Source: Sphingomonas bisphenolicum (GTDB lineage Bacteria; Pseudomonadota; Alphaproteobacteria; Sphingomonadales; Sphingomonadaceae). Taken from it: a stretch of 64,000 bases of DNA. The notes beneath the pieces were generated by a model. The model had not been told where the DNA came from and ran no database searches. It was given only the letters and a program-made list of their open reading frames with translations. Every line of letters begins with the position of its first letter. Positions within the stretch are counted from its first letter, which is position 1. The position numbers were made by a program, and so were the translations under genes. The stretch covers positions 2,139,501 through 2,203,500 of the forward strand of contig NZ_AP018817.1 in assembly GCF_024349785.1 (NCBI RefSeq). Direction: 5' to 3'. Positions 45,229 to 54,232 of the stretch are shown piece after piece.

Positions 45229-46640
45229 AGCACGAAAATCCCGTCCTGCCCGAACATGATCCCGCCGGCGCGCTGGCGCGGATGGTCGCGGACACACGCT
45301 ACGAGGACTTGCCCGCTGGCGTGATCGATCTCGCCAAGCGAGCGATCCTGGACACGCTGGCGGTGACGATCGCGGGGTCGGGCTGGGAGGTCAGCCCCGC
45401 CATCGCCGCGCAGGTCGCGGAATGGGGCGGGGCGCCGCAGGCGACCGTGCTGGTCCACGGGCACAAGGTGCCCGCGCCCATGGCGGCGTTCGCGAACGGG
45501 GTGATGGCCCGCGCCATCGACATGGGCGACGTGCATGAGACGGGCGGTCATGTCACCGAATGGAATGTGCCGGCCATGCTGTCCGTGCTGGGCATCGCCG
45601 CAGGGCCGGTCAGCGGCCGGGATTTCCTGACTGCCTATGTCACCGGGGCGGAAGTGGGCGTGCGCGCCAGCGCGGCGCTCAATCTGGTGCGCTATCATAC
45701 GACCTGGGGTATGCCGGGCGAGTGGAACGGGCCGCTCTGCGCCGCCGCATCGGTCGCGCACATCCTGGGCCTGAACGCCGACGAGACATGGAATGCGATG
45801 GGCATGGCCTATACGGTCCATGGCATGTCGGAATATAATAAATATTCGGAAGGCACGCAGATGGCGCGCGTGCAGCACAGCTTTGCCGGCGATACGGCGG
45901 TCAAGGCGGCGCTGTTGACGCGGCGCGGGGTGACGGCGCCGCGCGGTATATTCCAGGGCGTGCCGAGCGGCATATTGCGGCATGTCGCCTGGGACGATGT
46001 GCGGCCCGAATTGCTGACCGACGATCTGGGCACCCGCTGGCAACTGGCGGAAGGGCTGTCGATGAAGCCCTATTCCGCGTGCAAATTCACCCACAGCTTC
46101 ATTGCCAGCACAGTCGCCATCATACAGGGTCAGGGGCTGGACTGGCGCGACATCGACCGGATCGACTGCGTGGGCAGCAACAGCGCGCGCATGACATTCG
46201 AGCCGGCTGCGGCGAAATGGAACCCGCGCAGCGTCCCAGAAGCCATGTTCAGCGCGCCCTATACGATCGCGACGGCGGCGATCAGCGGTGGCTTTTTCCT
46301 GCAGGACCTGCATGTCGACCGGATCATGGACGAGGAGCGGCGCGCACTGATGCAACGCGTCCACATCATGGCCGATCCCGCCCATGCCGACCAGTTCGAG
46401 GGCTTTCCCGTCACCATCACGCTGACGGATGGACGGCGCTTCACCCATGTCACCCCTTATGTGAAGGGCCATAGCCGCAATCCCATGGACTGGGACGATC
46501 TGGCCGACAAGCTGGGTCGGTGCGCTCCCTTTGCCGCCGTCGCGCTGCCGCAGTCGAAGCTCGACAAGTTGGTCGCGCTCTGCCGCGCCATGGAAGAGGT
46601 GGAGGATATGCGCGACGTCCTGACCTTGATGACCGCCTGA
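45225..46640 (+). CDS. MmgE/PrpD-family protein
   Basis: The 471-aa protein belongs to the 2-methylcitrate dehydratase-like family, cofactor-free hydro-lyases and isomerases acting on di- and tricarboxylic acids. Family features are LAKRAILDTLAVTIAGSG near the N-terminus, NGVMARAIDMGDVH, a central substrate loop WNGPLCAAASVAHILGL and KPYSACKFTHSFI. ATG 45225 overlaps the previous stop by 4 bp. A methylcitrate-cycle role is unlikely because no prpB or prpC is present. A dehydration or decarboxylation within the degradation pathway is more likely. The lower conservation of such family members prevents a firmer call. Confidence 0.85.
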   Translation: MKHENPVLPEHDPAGALARMVADTRYEDLPAGVIDLAKRAILDTLAVTIAGSGWEVSPAIAAQVAEWGGAPQATVLVHGHKVPAPMAAFANGVMARAIDMGDVHETGGHVTEWNVPAMLSVLGIAAGPVSGRDFLTAYVTGAEVGVRASAALNLVRYHTTWGMPGEWNGPLCAAASVAHILGLNADETWNAMGMAYTVHGMSEYNKYSEGTQMARVQHSFAGDTAVKAALLTRRGVTAPRGIFQGVPSGILRHVAWDDVRPELLTDDLGTRWQLAEGLSMKPYSACKFTHSFIASTVAIIQGQGLDWRDIDRIDCVGSNSARMTFEPAAAKWNPRSVPEAMFSAPYTIATAAISGGFFLQDLHVDRIMDEERRALMQRVHIMADPAHADQFEGFPVTITLTDGRRFTHVTPYVKGHSRNPMDWDDLADKLGRCAPFAAVALPQSKLDKLVALCRAMEEVEDMRDVLTLMTA

Positions 46641-46673
46641 CATTCCGACCTTTCCGCAACATTGGAGAACATC

Positions 46674-47768
46674 ATGAAGGCCGCCATTCTCAACAGCCTC
46701 GACGGCACATTCCAGATCGAGGAGATCGACATCGATGCGCCGCGCGGCCGCGAGGTGCTGGTGGAGGTGAAGGCGTCGGGACTGTGTCATTCCGACCTGC
46801 ATTTTGCCGAGCAGGATTTCGGCGTGCCCTTGCCGGCTGTTCTTGGACATGAGCTGGCAGGTGTCGTCCTGGCGATCGGTCCGGAAGTGCGCGAGTTCGT
46901 GGTCGGCGATCATGTGGTGGGGTCGCTGATCCAGTTTTGTGGTCATTGCCGCGCCTGCATTGGTGGGCGGACCTATCAATGCACTCATCCGGAAGAGACG
47001 CTGCGCGACGATCCTGACCATGCGCATCGCCTGACCCGCAATGGCGAGGGGGTCGCGCAGGTCTTCGGCACGGGCGCTTTTGCCGAGCGCGCGCTGGTGC
47101 ATGAAAACCAGCTTGCCAAGGTGCCCAAGGAATTGCCCTTCGCCCAGGCATCGCTGCTGGGTTGCGGGACGATCACCGGCGCTGGCGCGGCCATCAACAC
47201 GGCGTCGGTCCGGCCGGGCGAAACGGTCGCGGTGATCGGCATCGGCGGGGTCGGGCTGAATGTGATTTCCGGGGCGCAACTGGCGGGCGCGGCCCGGATC
47301 GTCGCGATCGACATGCAGCCGAAGAAAGAAGAGCTGGCGCGCAAGTTCGGCGCCACCGACTTCATCGACGCATCCGCAGGCGACAGCGTGGCAGCGGTGC
47401 AAGCGTTGATCGAGGGCGGCGTCGACCACGCATTCGAGGTGGTGGGCATCAAGGCGACGTCGGAACAGGCGATCAAGATGGTTCGCAAGGGCGGCGGCGC
47501 CTATCTGATCGGGGTGCATTCGCCGGCCAATACGATCGACGTCAACGTCACGATCGACCTGCTGACCAACCAGGTCGACCTGCGGGGCGTCTATATGGGG
47601 TCGTCCAATATCAAGCACGACATCCCGATGTACGCCCGGCTGTACCTGGAGGGTAAACTCAATCTGGACGACCTGATTTCGCGCGAGATCAGCCTGTCCG
47701 ATATCAACGACGCCTACAAGGAATTGAAGGGCGGAGCGATCGCGCGCAGCGTCATCACCTCCTTCTAG
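46674..47768 (+). CDS. Zinc-dependent alcohol dehydrogenase (medium-chain, class III/NDMA-like)
   Basis: The 364-aa enzyme oxidises an alcohol with NAD(P)+. The catalytic zinc ligands are in GLCHSDLHFAE and LGHELAG. The structural zinc site is CGHCRACIGGRTYQC. The Rossmann motif is VIGIGGVGLNVISGAQ. ATG 46674 follows GGAGAAC by four bases. The TTG at 46662 is inside the ribosome site region. It ends the + strand block and its stop overlaps by 4 bp the stop of the convergent SnoaL-like gene. It could oxidise the P450-derived alcohol before the aldehyde dehydrogenase at 38.4 kb acts. Confidence 0.92.
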   Translation: MKAAILNSLDGTFQIEEIDIDAPRGREVLVEVKASGLCHSDLHFAEQDFGVPLPAVLGHELAGVVLAIGPEVREFVVGDHVVGSLIQFCGHCRACIGGRTYQCTHPEETLRDDPDHAHRLTRNGEGVAQVFGTGAFAERALVHENQLAKVPKELPFAQASLLGCGTITGAGAAINTASVRPGETVAVIGIGGVGLNVISGAQLAGAARIVAIDMQPKKEELARKFGATDFIDASAGDSVAAVQALIEGGVDHAFEVVGIKATSEQAIKMVRKGGGAYLIGVHSPANTIDVNVTIDLLTNQVDLRGVYMGSSNIKHDIPMYARLYLEGKLNLDDLISREISLSDINDAYKELKGGAIARSVITSF

Positions 47769-48346
47769 GGGCGTTCACGCGGGGCGACGCCATGGCGGGC
47801 GCGACCCCGTTCGCTCATCCGGTCGATATCGCCCGGCCAGAAAGGCGCATCGAAGCCGGCGGTCAGCCTTTCGATGCGCCATGCGCCATCTTCTGGCCGA
47901 TAGTCGGTGCGGTAGAAACCGGTCGTTTCCAGCTTCGCCGCCCGGCCATCCGACGACATCAGCAGCAGATAGCTGAGCGTCGTCGCGCGTTCGGAGGTCT
48001 GTTGTTCCACGATGGTGTTGAGGATCATGTGGCGGCGCTGGTCATGCTGGTGCGGCCAGAATTCGGTCAACCAGCACACGACCCGATCGCGGCCGACAAA
48101 GGGGCCGATCGGAATGCGCCCCAGCACATCGCCTTCCCATATTGCGTCCTGCGTGAAGCAGTCGGCCAGCGCATCGGCGCGGCGCTCGTCATAGGCCCAG
48201 CAGTAGCGTGCGATGCGCTCGCAGATCACTTGCCTGTCCGTCACGCCGTTCGGTCCTTCAGGCGCACGCGCCTCGCCCAGCGCGAGCATACCGGCATGAT
48301 GCGCCCAGCCGGGCATAACGAACGAATCGTTCGATGGTTCACTCAT
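47765..48346 (-). CDS. SnoaL/NTF2-like protein
   Basis: The 193-aa protein has an NTF2-like fold pattern (ERIARYCWAYDERRADALAD, then CFTQDAIWEGD near the N-terminal third, and GFYRTDYRPEDGAWRIERLT near the end). Such proteins are dehydratases, isomerases or binding proteins. No catalytic residue can be fixed from the sequence alone. Its ATG overlaps the SDR stop by 4 bp, making it the last gene of the minus-strand block. It may act on a cyclic or steroid-like intermediate, as SnoaL-like proteins commonly do in such clusters. Confidence 0.8.
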   Translation of the reverse strand: MSEPSNDSFVMPGWAHHAGMLALGEARAPEGPNGVTDRQVICERIARYCWAYDERRADALADCFTQDAIWEGDVLGRIPIGPFVGRDRVVCWLTEFWPHQHDQRRHMILNTIVEQQTSERATTLSYLLLMSSDGRAAKLETTGFYRTDYRPEDGAWRIERLTAGFDAPFWPGDIDRMSERGRARHGVAPRERP

Positions 48347-49308
48347 GATGCAGCGTTCGCGGCGGGAACGCCGAACAGTTTCGGGATAAGAAGGAGTTCG
48401 TCCAGCGTGCTGCGCGGGTCGAGCGCCCCGTCGAGCGAGCGGAGGGTATCCACATTGTCGCGCAGATCTTCCGGGCCATGGTCGGGATTGAAATAGCCTT
48501 CGCCTACGACGAAGCCGACGCGTGCGACCTTGCCCGACGAGACGCTGAAGATGTCACCGTTGAGTGTAGTCGAGCGATGGGCGAGCCATAGCACCGCCGG
48601 CGAGACGATGGCGGGCGGTCCCATCGGTACTTTGCCCGCGCGAATGTCCGCCTGCCAATCGTCGCCGCCTGCGTCCGCGCCGCCGAAAAAGGCGTCGCGA
48701 TTCATGCGGGTGACTGCCATCGGGGCGATGGCGTTGATGGTGATGCCGCTGTCGCCGACCTCGTTCGCCAGCGCCTTGGTGAAGCCCGCTACGCCGAGCT
48801 TCGCGGCGCCGTAATGGACGAGTTGCTCATTGCCCGCGAAGCCGGCGTTGGATGTGGTGTTGACGATGCGGCCATGGCGCTGCGCGACGAAATGGGGCCA
48901 GACCGCCTTCGACATTTGGAAGGTGCCGTCCAGCGTCACGGCGATCATTCGTCGCCAGCCGTCGTCGCTAATATGCTCCAGCGTCGCGAAGTCGATTATG
49001 CCGGCATTGTTGACGAGTATGCTGACCGAGCCGAAGGCATCGAGCGCGGTCCGCACGACGGCGGCGGCGCCCTCCGCGGTAGTGACGCTGTGACTGTCGG
49101 CTACGGCCCGGCCACCGATGGCGACAATCTCATCCACCACCGATTGGGCGACCTGGGTCGATCCACCTAGGCCATCGGGTTCGACGCCGATGTCGTTGAC
49201 CACGACCGCTGCGCCCCGCGCCGCGAAGGCGAGCGCATGTTCGCGACCGAGGCCCCGACCGGCACCGGTGATGATGACGACATCGTGGTCGAAGCGCATC
49301 TGGTTCAT
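48343..49308 (-). CDS. Short-chain dehydrogenase, MFE-2/HSD17B4-like 3-hydroxyacyl-CoA dehydrogenase type
   Basis: The 321-aa SDR is longer than the usual 250. It has the cofactor motif [40 protein letters not shown], the active-site Ser/Tyr/Lys region NTTSNAGFAGNEQLVHYGAAK, and a C-terminal extension. VNDIG after beta-2 and the extension match the dehydrogenase unit of peroxisomal multifunctional enzyme 2, which oxidises 3-hydroxyacyl-CoA of branched or steroid side chains. ATG 49308 follows the thiolase stop by 8 bp. The longer open frame reaching 50343 runs antisense to the thiolase gene. Confidence 0.9.
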   Translation of the reverse strand: MNQMRFDHDVVIITGAGRGLGREHALAFAARGAAVVVNDIGVEPDGLGGSTQVAQSVVDEIVAIGGRAVADSHSVTTAEGAAAVVRTALDAFGSVSILVNNAGIIDFATLEHISDDGWRRMIAVTLDGTFQMSKAVWPHFVAQRHGRIVNTTSNAGFAGNEQLVHYGAAKLGVAGFTKALANEVGDSGITINAIAPMAVTRMNRDAFFGGADAGGDDWQADIRAGKVPMGPPAIVSPAVLWLAHRSTTLNGDIFSVSSGKVARVGFVVGEGYFNPDHGPEDLRDNVDTLRSLDGALDPRSTLDELLLIPKLFGVPAANAAS

Positions 49309-49316
49309 GTGCCGCC

Positions 49317-50519
49317 TCAGCCCGGAATTTCGAACAGGCCGGCCGACCCCATGCCGCCCGCCACGCACATGGAGACCACCGCCCAGCGCACGCCTCGCCG
49401 ACGCGCCTCGATCAGTGCATGGCCGGCGATGCGGCTGCCGGTCATGCCGAAGGGATGGCCGAGCGCGATGCCGCCGCCATTGACGTTGATCTTTTCCGGA
49501 TCGATGCCCAGAAAATCGCGGCAATAGAGATATTGGCTGGCGAAAGCCTCGTTGATTTCCCACAGGCCGATATCCTCGACCTTCAGGCCGGCGCGATCCA
49601 GCAACTTGGGAATGGCGAAGATCGGACCAATGCCCATCTCTTCCGGGGGACAGCCAGCCGACTGGAAGCCGCGATAGAGGCCCAGTATCTCGCGCCCCTC
49701 CGCCTTCGCCGTCGCATGGTCCATCACTATCTGGGCGGAGGCGCCGTCCGATAGCTGGCTGGCATTGCCGGCGGTCACGAACTTGCCTTCCTTCACGATC
49801 TGGCCGTCGCGCCAGACCGGCTTCAGCCGGGCAAGACCCTCCGCCGTGGTGTCGGCGCGGATGCCTTCGTCCACCGACAGCATCAGCGTTTCGGTGCCCG
49901 ACATGCTGCCGTCCTTCTCGACGATATTCTTGGTGACGGTGATCGGCGCGATCTCGTCCGTGAAGCGGCCGGCCGCGACGGCGGCGGCGGCGCGCTGGTG
50001 GCTGATGGCGGCGATCTCGTCCTGCGCCTCCCGGCTGATGCCGTACCGGTCCGCGACGATCTCCGCCGTCTCGATCATCGCCATATAGGCGTGGGGCTTG
50101 CGGTCCAGCACGGCCGCCGGGCGGGCGCGATGGGTGGGGGCATAGTCGCGCGTGTGGGTGATCGATTCGACGCCGCCCGCAACGGCAACGTCCATGTCGC
50201 CGGCGATGATGCCGCGCGCCGCGAAAGCGAGCGCGGTGAGGCCGCCGGCGCATTTGCGGTCGACCGACGCGCCGGGGATCGAATCGGGCAGGCCGGCGGC
50301 GAACACGGTGGTGCGGCCGATGTTGAAGCCCTGATCGCCCCATTGCGAGCCCGCGCCGAAGATGACGTCGTCGATCCGGGCGGGGTCGATGCCCGCGCGG
50401 GCGATGGCGGCGTTGACGGCATGGCCCGCCAGCGCCGGGGCGTCGGTATCGTTGAAGGCGCCGCGCGTCGCCTTGGCGACGGGGGTGCGAGCGGTGGAAA
50501 CAATGGCAGCTTCACGCAT
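49317..50519 (-). CDS. Acetyl-CoA acyltransferase (thiolase)
   Basis: The 400-aa classical thiolase keeps all catalytic residues: nucleophile Cys90 in [24 protein letters not shown], the His in [16 protein letters not shown], and the C-terminal Cys in [12 protein letters not shown]. The start [17 protein letters not shown] with ATG 50519 is six bases after AAGAGA. It cleaves 3-ketoacyl-CoA to acetyl- or propionyl-CoA plus a shortened acyl-CoA. It contrasts with the two Cys-less thiolase-like proteins in the divergent block, and is the only clearly thiolytic enzyme of the cluster. Confidence 0.94.
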   Translation of the reverse strand: MREAAIVSTARTPVAKATRGAFNDTDAPALAGHAVNAAIARAGIDPARIDDVIFGAGSQWGDQGFNIGRTTVFAAGLPDSIPGASVDRKCAGGLTALAFAARGIIAGDMDVAVAGGVESITHTRDYAPTHRARPAAVLDRKPHAYMAMIETAEIVADRYGISREAQDEIAAISHQRAAAAVAAGRFTDEIAPITVTKNIVEKDGSMSGTETLMLSVDEGIRADTTAEGLARLKPVWRDGQIVKEGKFVTAGNASQLSDGASAQIVMDHATAKAEGREILGLYRGFQSAGCPPEEMGIGPIFAIPKLLDRAGLKVEDIGLWEINEAFASQYLYCRDFLGIDPEKINVNGGGIALGHPFGMTGSRIAGHALIEARRRGVRWAVVSMCVAGGMGSAGLFEIPG

Positions 50520-50532
50520 GGACATTCTCTTT

Positions 50533-51405
50533 TCAGCGGATGGTTTCGAGGAAATCGGTGAGCGCGGCCAGAAAGGCGGCGCGAGACTGATGGTGCAGCC
50601 AGTGGCTGGCGCCGGGGAAGCGGACCAGGCGATGGTCGGCGATGCGGTCGAGCCGGTCGGCTGCGGGTTCGGGAATCCAGCTTTCCCCGCCATAGGCAAG
50701 CAAGGTGGGGCAGGCGATAGCCGCCAATATCTCGTCCAGATCGACGCCATGGGCATCGTAGGGGGCACGATCGCGACAGGCGTCGTCATATTTCCAGCGC
50801 CAGCCGCCGTCGGCGGTCCGGGTGACGCCATGATAAGCGAGGTGGGCGATGGTTTCTGCGTCCATCCCGGGATTATGCGCGGCCATCCGCGCCGCCGCCT
50901 CCGCAACGTCGGCATAGATACGGGGCGTGCGCTGCCGGTCGCGACGCTGCCCGTCGATCCATTGGCGCAGGCGGGTGGGATAGGGTTTGGACGCTTTCGC
51001 CTGATCGCGGATGATCGGCAGCTCGACTCCCTCGATGCTGCAGAGCGATCGCACCCGTTCGGGGAAGGTGGCAGCGAAACGCAGGGCGATGTGGCCGCCC
51101 ATGGAATGGCCGACGAGATGGATGTCGGACAGGCCGAGCGCATGGACGCAATCGGCAATGTCGATGACATGGTTGGACAGGGCGTAGGAGCCGCGCCCGG
51201 TCCAGTCGCTGTCGCCATGGCCGCGCAGGTCGATGGCCACGACATGATAGCGATCGGCAAGGGCGCTGGCGATCCAGTCCCAATTATGGGCGTGGTCGAG
51301 CAGGCCGTGGACCATGAGCGCGGCGGGATTAGCCGGATCGCCCCATGTCAGGACATGGCGGCGCGATCCGCAAATGTCGACGAAGGTGGAATCCGGTGCG
51401 ATCAT
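50533..51405 (-). CDS. Alpha/beta-fold hydrolase
   Basis: The 290-aa hydrolase has the nucleophile elbow LVGHSMGG (Ser101), the oxyanion region MVHGLLDHAHNW and the late His in FPGASHWLHH. DLRGHGDSDW is the conserved strand-4 loop. It may be an esterase, a thioesterase, or a C-C bond (meta-cleavage type) hydrolase. It lies 3 bp after the acyl-CoA ligase and 13 bp before the thiolase start, so it works within the same pathway. Its substrate is unknown. Confidence 0.88.
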   Translation of the reverse strand: MIAPDSTFVDICGSRRHVLTWGDPANPAALMVHGLLDHAHNWDWIASALADRYHVVAIDLRGHGDSDWTGRGSYALSNHVIDIADCVHALGLSDIHLVGHSMGGHIALRFAATFPERVRSLCSIEGVELPIIRDQAKASKPYPTRLRQWIDGQRRDRQRTPRIYADVAEAAARMAAHNPGMDAETIAHLAYHGVTRTADGGWRWKYDDACRDRAPYDAHGVDLDEILAAIACPTLLAYGGESWIPEPAADRLDRIADHRLVRFPGASHWLHHQSRAAFLAALTDFLETIR

Positions 51406-51408
51406 GGG

Positions 51409-52935
51409 TCAGCCGGCGACCGGCTGGGCGCGCAACGCGCGGCGCAGGATTTTGCCGGTCGGCCCCTTGGGCAACTCGTCCAACAGGGTGATCGCGGCGG
51501 GCACCTTGTAAGCGGCCAGATGCGTGCGGCAATGCGCGAGCATCTGATCGGGGGTAGGTCGACGGCCGGGCTGGAGCGCGACGAAGGCGACCGGAACTTC
51601 GCCCAGCATCGTGTCTTCGCGGGCGATCACCGCGGCTTCCGCCACGCCGGGTATCTGGTAGAGAATTTCCTCTATGTCGGCGGGGTAGATATTCTGGCCG
51701 CCGCGGATGATGACGTCCTTCTTGCGATCGACGATATAGGCATAGCCGTCCGCGTCGAGATGGCCGATGTCGCCGGTCCGCAGCCAGCCGTCGCGCAGCG
51801 CCATCGCACTGTCGAGCGGCGCGCGATAATAGCCCGCCATGATGTTCGGTCCGCGCACGATGATTTCTCCGCTGGCGCCGACCGGGCAAGGCGCGCCAGT
51901 ATCGTCGACGATGGCGAGGTCCATGCCGTCCAGCACGCGGCCGATGGTGCGTTCCCGCTCCATCCCGCCATGATCGCCGAGCCGGACCTGCGTCAGGGTG
52001 ACGAGTGCCGTCGCTTCGGTGAGGCCGTATCCGGTGAGCAGCCGGACGTTGGGGGCCACGGCGAGCAGCCGCTGGAGGAGGGCGGAGGGCACTGGCGCGC
52101 CGCCGGTCATGATCGTGCGGAGCGAACCGAGCGAATCACGGTTGGCGGAAGGATGATCGAGGATTTTTTGCAGCATCGTCGGGACGGCGGGCAGGAAGGT
52201 GCAGCGATGCGCGGCGATGGCGTCGATGCAGGCGCCTGCGTCGAAGCGCGCGTGGAGGACCAGCGTGCAGCCGGTCACCAGCATCGCGTTGATGCACTGG
52301 TTGAGGCCGAACGTGTTGTAGAGCGGCAGGGCGCACAGGATGACGCTGTCGCCGTCCAGCCCCAGCCAGCCCGGCGTGCTGTCATAATTGGCGGCGAGAT
52401 TGCCGGCGGACAGCATGACGCCCTTGGCCTTGCCGGTGGTGGCGCTGGTGAGGAGGAGCATGGCCATGTCCTCCGGCTGGAGCGGGACGGGCGCGGGAAG
52501 GGGCGAGGCCTGCTCGATCGCGAGCGGCAGCGACCGGCTGTTCGCGCCATCCGCTGGCGCGTCCAGCAAGATCATCGCGCAACCCATGTCCGCGTCCAGC
52601 GCATCGGCGAGGTCGCGGGCAGTGACGATATGATCGAGCGCGCAGCAGGCGACGGCATGATGGATTTCGCCCGCGCGATAGAGGATGTTGATCGGCGTCA
52701 CCACCGCGCCGAGCGCGAACAATGCCTGCTGGACCAGAATGAAGTCGGGCGAGGCGCGCAGCAGCAGCCCGACATGGTCGCCATGGCCGATACCCAGCGC
52801 GGCAAGGCCGCCGGCCATCGCCTGCACGCCCTGCGCCAGCCTGGCGAAGCTGTGCGTCGCGCCCTCGAAGAGCAGCGCCGTCCGGTCGGGCGATTCGGCG
52901 GCTAGGTGAAAGAGGCGGGCGGCGCGATTAGCCAT
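51409..52935 (-). CDS. Acyl-CoA ligase / AMP-binding enzyme (ANL superfamily)
   Basis: The 508-aa enzyme activates a carboxylic acid with ATP and CoA. Core motifs are LLTSATTGKAKGVMLSAGN (A3), GYGLTEATALV (A5), GWLRTGDIGHLDADG (A7), DRKKDVIIRGGQNIYP (A8) and the catalytic lysine in GPTGKILRRALR (A10). A3 has SATTG where SGTTG is usual, a tolerated change. It overlaps the amidohydrolase stop by 8 bp. It is the only acyl-CoA ligase in the 37-64 kb cluster and so probably performs the entry activation after P450 and dehydrogenase steps. Confidence 0.92.
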   Translation of the reverse strand: MANRAARLFHLAAESPDRTALLFEGATHSFARLAQGVQAMAGGLAALGIGHGDHVGLLLRASPDFILVQQALFALGAVVTPINILYRAGEIHHAVACCALDHIVTARDLADALDADMGCAMILLDAPADGANSRSLPLAIEQASPLPAPVPLQPEDMAMLLLTSATTGKAKGVMLSAGNLAANYDSTPGWLGLDGDSVILCALPLYNTFGLNQCINAMLVTGCTLVLHARFDAGACIDAIAAHRCTFLPAVPTMLQKILDHPSANRDSLGSLRTIMTGGAPVPSALLQRLLAVAPNVRLLTGYGLTEATALVTLTQVRLGDHGGMERERTIGRVLDGMDLAIVDDTGAPCPVGASGEIIVRGPNIMAGYYRAPLDSAMALRDGWLRTGDIGHLDADGYAYIVDRKKDVIIRGGQNIYPADIEEILYQIPGVAEAAVIAREDTMLGEVPVAFVALQPGRRPTPDQMLAHCRTHLAAYKVPAAITLLDELPKGPTGKILRRALRAQPVAG

Positions 52936-53992
52936 GGCTCGCCTCGGCCAGGGCGGGTAAGGACAGCCCGTAGCTGGCGGTCGCCGTGCCGGCGAACAGG
53001 GCGTGTTTTTCCGTGTCGCTGGCGCCGGCGGCCAGCCGCTTGAAGGCGTTCCAGAGCGTGGCGTAGCAATACATCGCCTTGTCGACCGGGAAATTGCTTT
53101 CGAACATGCAGCGATCCGCGCCGAACAAGTCGATGCAGCGTTCGACAGTGGGCCGCCATGCGTCGGCCAGTTCGATCGAGGATGGCGGCGCGTCGCGTTC
53201 GTGCCAGCGCGCGCCGCAGATGATCATCCCGAAGCCGCCGATCTTGACGCGAACATTGGGGCAGCGGGCGAGGCCAGCCATGTCGTGCGACCATTGCTGG
53301 AAATTCTCCTCCGCGCGCCCTTCATAAGGCCCGACGCCGATGATGCAGCCGATATGGTCGAGGATGATGGGCAGGTCGGGCATGGCTCGGGCAAGCGCCG
53401 TCAGTTCGGGGATCTGCCGATGATAGAGCATCGCGTCATAGGCGATGCCCGCCGCCTGCACCCGCGCGAGCCCCGCGCGATAGGCCGGGTCGGCCAGCAT
53501 CCCTGCGGGGGAAGGGCGCAGCACGATGCCGTTGGGAAACAGTTCGTCGCGGGAAACGGAGTGGCGGATACCGCGCAGCCGGCCGTCGGCGGCGTCAGCA
53601 TGGGCGGCCAGCACCTCTTCCACCGCGTCGCCCAGCATCAAGTTGGCATGGGCGACGATGCCCGCGGCGATCATGGTTGACGCGCCGCGCCGCGAGGCTT
53701 CCGCGGCGATGGCGGCGACCGCTTCCGTTTCGCCAACAGGCGCGAGATCGGCCTCCCCCTTGGTGCGATAGGCATAATGGGCCTGGACGAAGACGGTCGC
53801 GTCGATCCGGTGGCCTTCGCCCAGATCGGCCAGCAGCTCATCGAGCAGATAAGGGACGCCCGATTCCACCCACAGGTGATGATGCGGGTCTATGATCGGC
53901 AGGTCGGGATCAATCGCCTCTTCGCGGGCGCGGGCCAGCCACGCCGGATTTGGCGTCGGATAGCGATAGCGGCCCGTCACGTCCAAACCCAT
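52928..53992 (-). CDS. Amidohydrolase-family (amidohydrolase 2/lactonase-like) protein
   Basis: The 354-aa TIM-barrel metal hydrolase has the N-terminal metal motif PIIDPHHHLWVESG, LDHIGCIIG in the centre and MFESNFPVD near the C-terminus. Relatives include 2-pyrone-4,6-dicarboxylate lactonase and 4-sulfomuconolactonase, so lactone hydrolysis or decarboxylation is plausible. ATG 53992 follows AGGCAGGAT. ATG 54007 or the frame start at 54043 would add residues over the ribosome site. It is the first gene of the minus-strand block, 240 bp from the divergent thiolase-like gene. Confidence 0.88.
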   Translation of the reverse strand: MGLDVTGRYRYPTPNPAWLARAREEAIDPDLPIIDPHHHLWVESGVPYLLDELLADLGEGHRIDATVFVQAHYAYRTKGEADLAPVGETEAVAAIAAEASRRGASTMIAAGIVAHANLMLGDAVEEVLAAHADAADGRLRGIRHSVSRDELFPNGIVLRPSPAGMLADPAYRAGLARVQAAGIAYDAMLYHRQIPELTALARAMPDLPIILDHIGCIIGVGPYEGRAEENFQQWSHDMAGLARCPNVRVKIGGFGMIICGARWHERDAPPSSIELADAWRPTVERCIDLFGADRCMFESNFPVDKAMYCYATLWNAFKRLAAGASDTEKHALFAGTATASYGLSLPALAEASHG

Positions 53993-54232
53993 ATCCTGCC
54001 TCTCCATTCTTGCTTTGCCCGATAATGTTTCGGATAAAAGCAAAAAGCAATCTCCTTATTCCATCCTCATAATCTACAATTTCGCCCGGAATAGGGCATT
54101 CTCCTTCCCATCGTCAAAATCCGACTAATCGTCGAATTATCTTGACTAGGACGTTGATGGCGGCATAACCAGGGCTACAACGCCGTTCACCGCTTCAAGC
54201 ATGGGAATGGTGCTGGGATGAGGAATGCACTG
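53993..54232. promoter_or_regulatory. Divergent promoter region between the two beta-oxidation blocks
   Basis: This 240-bp, AT-richer region serves two opposite operons. Toward the + strand, TTGACT (54142-54147) and CATAAC (54164-54169) form a possible promoter with a 16-bp spacer. Overlapping it are short inverted repeats: CGAC-TAATC-GTCG (54122-54134), and an outer pair GTCAA (54113) / TTGAC (54142). They may bind a regulator, but none is encoded nearby except the frameshifted MerR gene at 35.9 kb. Confidence 0.45.

Noticed and set aside
50520..51260. N-terminal extension of the thiolase to 647 aa
   Set aside because: It is a shifted frame of the alpha/beta hydrolase gene. The thiolase start [13 protein letters not shown] is at 50519.
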